From Ascaphus truei (taxonomy: Eukaryota > Chordata > Amphibia > Anura > Ascaphidae): 64,000 nucleotides of DNA. Each line of letters begins with the position of its first letter. Positions within the stretch are counted from its first letter, which is position 1. This document shows positions 57,524-64,000 of the stretch, in pieces. The stretch is taken from NCBI GenBank assembly GCA_036426205.1, contig CM071579.1, positions 22,286,603 to 22,350,602 of the forward strand, given 5' to 3'. The notes below the pieces were generated by a model, which was not told the origin of the DNA, made no database searches, and saw nothing but the letters and a program-made list of their open reading frames with translations. Position numbers and translations under genes: made by a program.

Positions 57524-58790
57524 ATGGGATTTGTTTGTAACAAAGTGAATGTGGAGGGAAATGATAACCTACCATCTCTACATAAAGCAATGAAGCCAAG
57601 AATAAAACCACAGGAAGATGTGAGCCTCATCAAAAATAACTTTTTTGCTTGCAGGTTTAAAATTCTTAAATATACCGTACACTTATTTTAACCAGAGAAG
57701 CATCATTCGAAGAAGAACAGAGGGACAGCATAGTGGTTAAAGCATCCCCACCCATGAAGAGGGTTTGGAAATCTGGTTTCAGATCATGTACAGTGGCCAG
57801 CTAAAATATAGATTGTATGATCCTCAGAATCAAGATTAACTGATAGCAATTACATTCTTTATTGCAAACTAAAAAACTTTATTTACAAACAAAAAAAAAA
57901 GAATACAGATTTTCTTATTTACAGTCAGACAAAAAAAAATGGAGATCAATTACAATTACAAGGGGTGGGGGGGGATAAAAAATAAGATATTCCCAAACTT
58001 TCCAATTTCCCCACAATTGTACAATTGTACAAATCAAATGTTGACTCACTTGCCAACCTGCTCGCCTTTGATAAACACGGTGTTGTTTATTTTCTCTGGA
58101 TGTACCTCAGTTTGGTATTGAGGAGACTTTAGTAAATACTGTAGACCCCACAGTCTCCAACTACAATTTGTGGAGCATATGTCTCAGATTGCATTGCTCC
58201 TGCTGATAACACAACAGATCACGTACTTATAACGCATGAATATCACAGAGTTTCCATAGGATGCAACATCAGTGATAACACAGAATACCCCACCATGACA
58301 CGCTAGCGGAAGCAACAACTAACACTGGGTACATCTCTAGCAAAAATATCATAACATTACAAATTATAACTAACTCCAAGAAGTTTTCTGAAAAGATTTT
58401 GCTTTATATACTTAATATCGCTGTACTTTAACCATTTATTCCTCACTTGCATATGTTCATTAACGCACCCAGTACTGGTGGAGTAAGAAACATACAGCTC
58501 AGCAATACCTATCCAGTGCAGAAGGGGTTAAATACCACATTCTCCGTGCCACTCTCCCCCTGCAGGATGGCTGTCCAGGATTGAGCAAACACTTCTCAAG
58601 GGCTGTTTTTTTTTTTTTTTTGTCAATCGTGAATTTTCTTCCTTAATAATTTATCTCTAGCAGCTTGAAAAATCAAAAAGAAGCATTCATCTATAAATCA
58701 TACCCCCTCCTATACTCCCCTGGGCCGCATTCCACTTTAATACACTGCAGTAAAAGGCACACATAATTGCTGCATTTTACAGCTGTGTGG
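57524..58790. other. Mostly unassigned, possible SINE head
   Basis: GCATAGTGGTTAAAGCATCC at about 57728 looks like a tRNA-derived A box and GGTTTCAGATC at about 57776 like a B box, suggesting a truncated SINE. The rest has no supported feature. Confidence 0.35.
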
Positions 58791-59039
58791 CAAAGCACAG
58801 GTGGCCAACTAGTCTGTGAGCGGCGCGAGGCGTCCTGACTCGCTTTGTAAGGGGAACGCCACCCCTCGGCCACAAGAACACAGTGATAAACCTTCAGTGG
58901 TAGTTGTAGATTTAGTGGTAGGTTATAGATATAGCGATAGGTGTAGATCTAGTGGCCGATTTAGTGGTAGGTGTACATTTTGCTGACGCGTCTCCATGGC
59001 AACTTGACATCAAATGACCCAGCGGCGTCATTTGACGCA

Positions 59040-59150
59040 GGGAACGGAGATAAGGGGGGTGAGAGCCCCAGGGCAGCTGGCCGGGGGGGGGGGGGGGGGG
59101 GCGCAGCTGCAAAAGTTTGTGCACCCCTGCTCTAGGTAACAGCTCACTAT
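59040..59150. mobile_element. hAT-like right terminus (tentative)
   Basis: A run of about 20 G is followed by CGCAGCTGCAAAAGTTTGTG and CACCCCTGCTCTAG, similar to ends of hAT MITEs such as 27866-28093. No matching left end or 8-bp duplication found. Confidence 0.35.
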
Positions 59151-59168
59151 AACTTCACCATAGCATCA

Positions 59169-59392
59169 GTGGCGTAGCTAGACATGCGAGGGCCCCCGGG
59201 CAAAAAATATTCAGGGCCCCCTCAAGTCTCTCTCCTCTCCCCCTCATGTCTCTCTCTCTCTCCTCTCCCCATCAGCTAGGAAGGAATGGGATGGAAGTAT
59301 ATAGCTAGGAAGGAATGGGAAGAAAGGAAGTATATAGCTGGGAAGGAATGGGATGGAAGTATATAGCTGAGAAGGAATGGGATGGAAGTATA
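59169..59392. repeat. Interspersed repeat start and 29-bp minisatellite
   Basis: CAGTGGCGTAGCTAGA with GGGCCCCCGGGCA is a hAT-like start common in amphibians. From 59273 about four units of about 29 bp (GGAAGGAATGGGATGGAAG) follow. Confidence 0.55.
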
Positions 59393-59394
59393 TA

Positions 59395-59769
59395 CTGATG
59401 CAGCGGCCGTTATTCGAACACTTCACGCGTCATGTACATCGGAAACCCGATTTGAAACCGCGGGATGAATTCCAGCCTTCCCGCACTAAGATGTGAGAGC
59501 GGCGAGTGCAGAAAAACGAATTTTAGTGTTCTGGCTTTTAAAAACATGAAATTGACACAGTAGCAGAGTAGCACAGTAGCACAGTACTGTACATATTACA
59601 ATTCATCCATTTTATTGCAAACGAAGAAACAGAATCCATGAAATTCAAACAAAACATCCGCGATAAGCGCGGGTGCCTGGGGCGATTGGCCGCGTTCATG
59701 CTGCGTGGGGAACAGCAGAGAACTCAAAATCGGCGCCGTGATATGTTCGAATAAAAGCCGCTGCATCAG
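59395..59769. mobile_element. MITE with TA duplication
   Basis: Ends CTGATGCAGCGGCCGTTATT and the complement of CTGATGCAGCGGCTTTTATT (about 26 bp) flanked by TA (59393-59394, 59770-59771). 375 bp, non-coding; Tc1/mariner-type by target. Confidence 0.85.
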
Positions 59770-59771
59770 TA

Positions 59772-60640
59772 GCTACACGTGTAAGTGACTCCATATTGTA
59801 GTAATAATACTTGATGACATTATAGTATGTGTTTTCATAGAATGAGTCTACTCTTCTTTAGGACTAATACAGAGATTAAAATAATGAAATACAAAGAGCA
59901 GGCACCTTTCACAGGTCTCAGAGTCCACACTTTCCGGATCCGATGGTTCATTCGAATTCCATGTTGAACAGTTTGAGAAATGGAAGTTTTATTCAGACTC
60001 CCATTCAAAGATTTCAAAATTAAAGCTGAAACCCAAGAAAGGCTTATCCTCAGATATTTTCCTGTTTTAATATTTTTTTTTATTTAAAAAAATCACACAC
60101 AATACGGTGCCAAAAAATGTATGGTTTATAAAGAAAATGATTTTTTTTTTTTGGGGGGGGGGGGTTGTTTTTTTAAATTCCCCATCATGTAAAAAACAAA
60201 ACAAAAAAACCTAAAGCAAACCAAAAACTAAAAGCTACAAATGTGTCAAAGCTTGTCCCTCAAACAATCGCACAAACTTTTCTATTTCTTTCCAAACCCG
60301 CGAAAGTTCATTCGGACCTTCGGTAATATAAAACGGCGCGATAGCGGTACGGTATTCTCCGTTTTCTAGCTGCAAGGTGTTTTTTTTTTTTTTTTTAAGG
60401 TTTGTTGAAGACATTTTCAGGACGCATTTGAACTTTGGCGAAAAGTTGACCCAACTCTACCAAACAAATGGCAAAACTCTACCAAACAAATGGCAAAACT
60501 CTACCAAACAAATGGCAAAACTAAAACACAATCTCTTTCTTTAACCACAAACAAAGCCAACTAAAGGCTCACCCTTAGAAAATGCTGTGTTAGGAATGCC
60601 AGGGTCACCAACATAAATCTTTGGGCCAAGGACAAATGTA
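59772..60640. other. No gene recognised
   Basis: About 870 bp; contains three tandem CAAATGGCAAAACTCTACCA units at 60462-60522 and G/T and T runs. Confidence 0.4.
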
Positions 60641-60647
60641 CGGAGAA

Positions 60648-61264
60648 GGACCCCCCCACCCCTCCCTCCCACCCCCCCACCCCTCCCTCCCCCCCCTCCC
60701 TCTCCCCCCTCCCTCCCACCCATCCCTCCATCCCTCTCTTCCATCCCTCCCTCCTACCTTCCCTCCTACCCCTCTCTCACCTCCCTCCTACCCCTCAAAC
60801 TCCTCTCTCCTACCCCTGCCTCTCTCCAATCCCTCCCACCCCTCCCTCCTACCCCTCCCATCCCTCTCTTCCATCCCTCCCTCCTACCCTTTCCTCTTTT
60901 CCCTCCTTCCCTTGTACCCCTCTCCTACCCCTCTCTCCTACCCCTTCCTCCCCCCATTCCTCCCTCCTACCCCTCCCCTCCCTATCTCCCATCCCTCCCT
61001 CCTACCCTTCTCTCTACCATCCCTTCCTCCTACCCATCTCTCTCTCCCACATACCCCTCCCATCCCTCCCTCCTACCCCTCCTTCTCACCCCTCCCTTCC
61101 TCTTACCCATCTCTCTCTCCCACCTACCCCTCCCATCCCTCCCTCCTACCCCTCCTTCTCTCCCCTCCCTCCCTCCTACCCCTCCTTCTCTCCCCTCCCT
61201 CCCTCCTACCCCACCCTCCCTCCTACCCCTCCCTCTCTCCCACCCCTCCCTCTGTCCCACCCCT
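60648..61264. repeat. CT-rich minisatellite
   Basis: Imperfect units of CCCTCCCTCCTACCCCTC type over about 620 bp. Pro/Ser and Gly/Arg ORFs are artefacts. Confidence 0.95.
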
Positions 61265-61695
61265 GGGAAGGATAGGTGGTATGGGCCTCAGGGTGACTAG
61301 TCAGAGGAGATAAGGGCCAGAAAAGAAGGGGGAGCTCGAGCAGCATGTAGAGTAGGGCATCGAAACCACATGGGCCTGGTGGAGAAGGGAAATGCCTAGG
61401 GAGGCCCATGGATTAGCTCTGCTTCCAGGTCTGAGTGTGGCAGATTGGCAGAGGGCCCTACATGGTGATCTCACGGCCAGGCAGGGGAATGAAGGGGAAT
61501 GAAGGGGAATGAAGGGCAAAGGGTCTGGGCGGCCGGTGGAGAGGAAGGCCTTACAGAGCTGTGTTTTGGGCTTATTATTTGCACATATGGATGGTATTGC
61601 TGTTTGTGTTGTATCGGGTGTTTATTTGGCATGTTAACTCATTTGATGCATAAGGCATTCTTTTGCAATGCATTAGTAGCCTCCTGCATCAAAGG
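61265..61695. other. No gene recognised
   Basis: About 430 bp with a three-fold GAATGAAGGG repeat at 61490-61515; nothing coding supported. Confidence 0.35.
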
Positions 61696-61789
61696 GGCTA
61701 AATGATATTGTGCCATAGGACTTTCCAAGAAATGCTATTACATATATTACATATATCAAGCAAGATCAGTTTTACCAATGTGCAGATTT

Positions 61790-61990
61790 TATGAAGATTG
61801 AAATGTTAGTTAATAAAGCAATATTTTGCAATGTCTTGTATACAATGTTTTCCCGCTTCACTTATGTAACTGTATTTGTAACCATGTACTATTTGTCATT
61901 TTAACTCTATGCCCAGGACATACGTGAAAACGAGCGGTAACTCTCAATGTATTACTTCCTGGTAACACATTTTATAAATAAATATATATT
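61790..61990 (+). mobile_element. LINE/SINE-type 3' tail
   Basis: Ends GGTAACACATTTTATAAATA with AAATATATA, the tail form seen in L2/CORE-type repeats; a G-run follows. 5' extent unclear. Confidence 0.4.
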
Positions 61991-61999
61991 GGGGGGGGG

Positions 62000-64000
62000 G
62001 GGGGAATACGCTCCTTTTTTTGTTTTGTTTACCGTATGCAATATCCACTCGGGTTTAATGAAGTTGAGAAAATCTGGGCTATAGAGAGTTGTTGTTCAGA
62101 GCTCTATGGACATTCAGGGCACTTTTTTATAATGAGATTTATCCATTTCTGCTTTCCCTGACCCCATTTTCTCCATGTTTTATGCACCAGTGAATATAGC
62201 GAGTACATTTGTATAAGGCTCATCCAGGATATGTTTACATGAGCCACTGATATACTGCTCTAAAGATTTGCTCTGTGATACTTTATTTAAAGGAAACATA
62301 GCTTGTGTGATTTAAATAAGCCTTTTATGCTGTCTACAGTTATTCTTGACCTATTTCCTAGGGCCCTTGATGCCACTCTTTTAGGAGTGTATTCCCTGGG
62401 ACTTAGCAAATGTTAGACTTGTAAAACAATCCACATTATTTATCGCTCGTACAATTAATGCTATTGCTAAATGTTATTTATTTGCATTACACGGCCTCTG
62501 TGATAAATAACCATCTCTGCTGCTAAAATCCCAGACATATGAGTTAATCTCGCAAGCAGCCACAGCCTGGCGTTGTCACTAACCCTACAGCACAATGCCA
62601 CCCACATCACTGATTCTATCAAACAGCCACCCACAACCAGAACATTAACATGTGTATCATTCACTCTGTGTTCCCTTTCACTACCAATGCACAGAGACAG
62701 CACCCTGCCAAGCCACGCCTGATCTACCCGGGCACGCATGCAGCAAAGTGGCACGGGAAATTCTGCTGTGTCAAAACACAACTGTACAAAGAGATTCTGT
62801 GCTGAAGAAGACAGACAATGATTGCTTTGCCCTGAATAATATTACCGAGCCTCTGTGTGCGTTTCCAGTTTTCCAAACAACATTCCACTTGGAGAACATA
62901 TTTTAATAGGCAAATTGTTGTTGGCCCATCTGGCAGCGAAAGAGTAAACAGACACCCTAGGCAGGGAATGGGTTAAATAAAGTATTGAGCATCCTGTTTT
63001 AACATCTTTAGTGCCAGGCAGTCTTGCAGGGTTTTGAGTGTGGAAGAACATTTACCAATGTGAAATGATGTCTTATCCCATTTAAATGAGATGGTGGTGC
63101 TTTTTACATTGCTTTGCAAGCGACCTCTGGCTGTGAACGGGTTAAGGCAGCAGGCAGTGATTGGCAGGTCTCTCTCGGGCTGCCTCTGGAAGGAAACTTG
63201 TTGGTGAAGCGACACGACACGGTGACCCTGCAGTGAAGTGAGAGAGCGGCACAGAGAAGTGCAGGCGGCGAGCGTTCCCTGCGTTTATCCACCAGAGGCA
63301 CCCGCTGAATCAGACACAAAGCCTGTAATTAGGTCTCTGGGTTTCCACCGCAGTGATTTCTCCCTGAAGCTGTGTTTTCCAGTGGGTTTAGACATCAGCG
63401 GGACCCCTGCAATAAACTCCAGCCCAATGTTCTCTCTAACATTAAACTGGTCCAATTCCGTGTTTAATTCAAAAATCAGCAGGGGGGTGGGGGTTTTAGA
63501 GAGCTAGAAATGAAGATGTAACTCTAACCTGTGACGGGAGCCTGTGCTCATTAGAATAGAATCATAGGCAGCAGTAGGGCCTCAGCTAACCCAGTCCATG
63601 GCCAGGGGGCCAGGCAAGGCAGGAGTTAAGGATGCAGTTTATAAGCTGTGGGTGAGCAAACTCCCCCTGGGGACCGTACATTGTTATAAATCTCTGCGGT
63701 AACATTTGTTGTCGACACATTCCATTACTGTCTTGTTTCGGCAGCAAGTAAAACCTGATAGCTGAGCTGTAATAAACACATGCACCGGAAAAGGACCTGT
63801 GTCATTGTATTTAGCGCTGCTCGGATATGTGGCACTTTACAGAACTATCTTACACTACAGTTGGGGGCATCTACATTGCAGGGCAAAGAGCACGAGACTA
63901 AAGAGCTTACTATGGAATGGGTCTATGCACTAAAGTCAGACACATATCCATCACGGAGCCCTCAAAAACGTCCACTGAGTTTATTCTGCAGATACAAAAT
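62000..64000. other. Repeat-poor terminal segment
   Basis: The least repetitive stretch of the window. 62430-62560 (balanced base composition, octamer-like ATTTGCAT near 62481) and 63120-63470 are candidates for conserved non-coding or promoter-proximal sequence by appearance only. No ORF has recognisable homology. Confidence 0.3.

Noticed and set aside
58793..59150. Single hAT element spanning CAGGTGGCCAAC to CACCCCTG
   Set aside because: The putative ends do not match well and no 8-bp duplication is present; only the right terminus is listed, tentatively.
60621..61313. 230-residue Pro/Ser-rich ORF
   Set aside because: Translation of the CT-rich minisatellite.

Overview
The window is eukaryotic genomic DNA, almost certainly from a vertebrate with a large, repeat-rich genome. 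An amphibian, most likely a frog, fits best. The evidence is the mix of repeats: PIF/Harbinger, hAT and Tigger-like DNA transposons, Penelope-like retroelements with hammerhead ribozymes, an L2 LINE tail, a tRNA-derived SINE with a MIR-type core, LTR elements and long microsatellites. No host protein-coding gene could be supported. Nearly everything recognisable is mobile DNA or tandem repeat. The species is an inference and cannot be fixed from this sequence alone.

The centrepiece is one apparently complete PIF/Harbinger transposon at 8104-19735 (11,632 bp). It has matching terminal inverted repeats and a TAT direct repeat at both ends. It carries a spliced transposase gene on the + strand (DDE residues D203, D253, E315). 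On the - strand it carries a four-exon Myb/SANT-like partner gene of about 687 residues. Between them, also on the - strand, is an intronless 222-codon ORF with a clear but divergent forkhead winged-helix domain. A third, forkhead-type cargo gene in a Harbinger element is the most unusual coding content here. The transposase and Myb-like genes each have the same TATA-like motif upstream, so the two-protein transposition system looks intact.

A second theme is self-cleaving RNA. At 43.7-44.9 kb an inverted and tandem arrangement of a repeat of about 400 bp carries two well-formed hammerhead ribozyme motifs (43993-44074 on -, 44488-44571 on +), each with a long stem I. Further hammerhead motifs, intact or decayed, occur at 38.9 kb (-), 40.4 kb (+), 51.5 kb (-), 37.9 kb (+) and possibly 25.5 kb (+). 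Three of these adjoin recognisable Penelope-like coding remnants: RT C-terminal or GIY-YIG endonuclease pieces at 25.7-26.0, 39.86-39.98 and 52.2-53.3 kb.

Layout: 0-8 kb holds a 49-bp minisatellite split by a solo LTR, a 21-bp minisatellite, an L2 3' end and an LTR-like block. The Harbinger element fills 8.1-19.7 kb. A MITE with 64-bp perfect inverted repeats and a 95-bp tandem repeat follow at 19.8-20.9 kb. From 21 to 30 kb there are mostly unassigned sequence, MITEs and a solo LTR containing a nested hAT MITE. A 32-bp satellite of about 100 copies fills 30.2-33.5 kb. From 33.5 to 46 kb lie an L2-type tail, two further LTRs, a 250-bp palindrome, a 3.1-kb Tigger-like element with nested insertions, and the hammerhead repeats. 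From 46 to 61 kb come MITEs, a C-rich minisatellite ending in a Helitron-like terminus, and Penelope remnants. The last 2.5 kb is comparatively repeat-poor.
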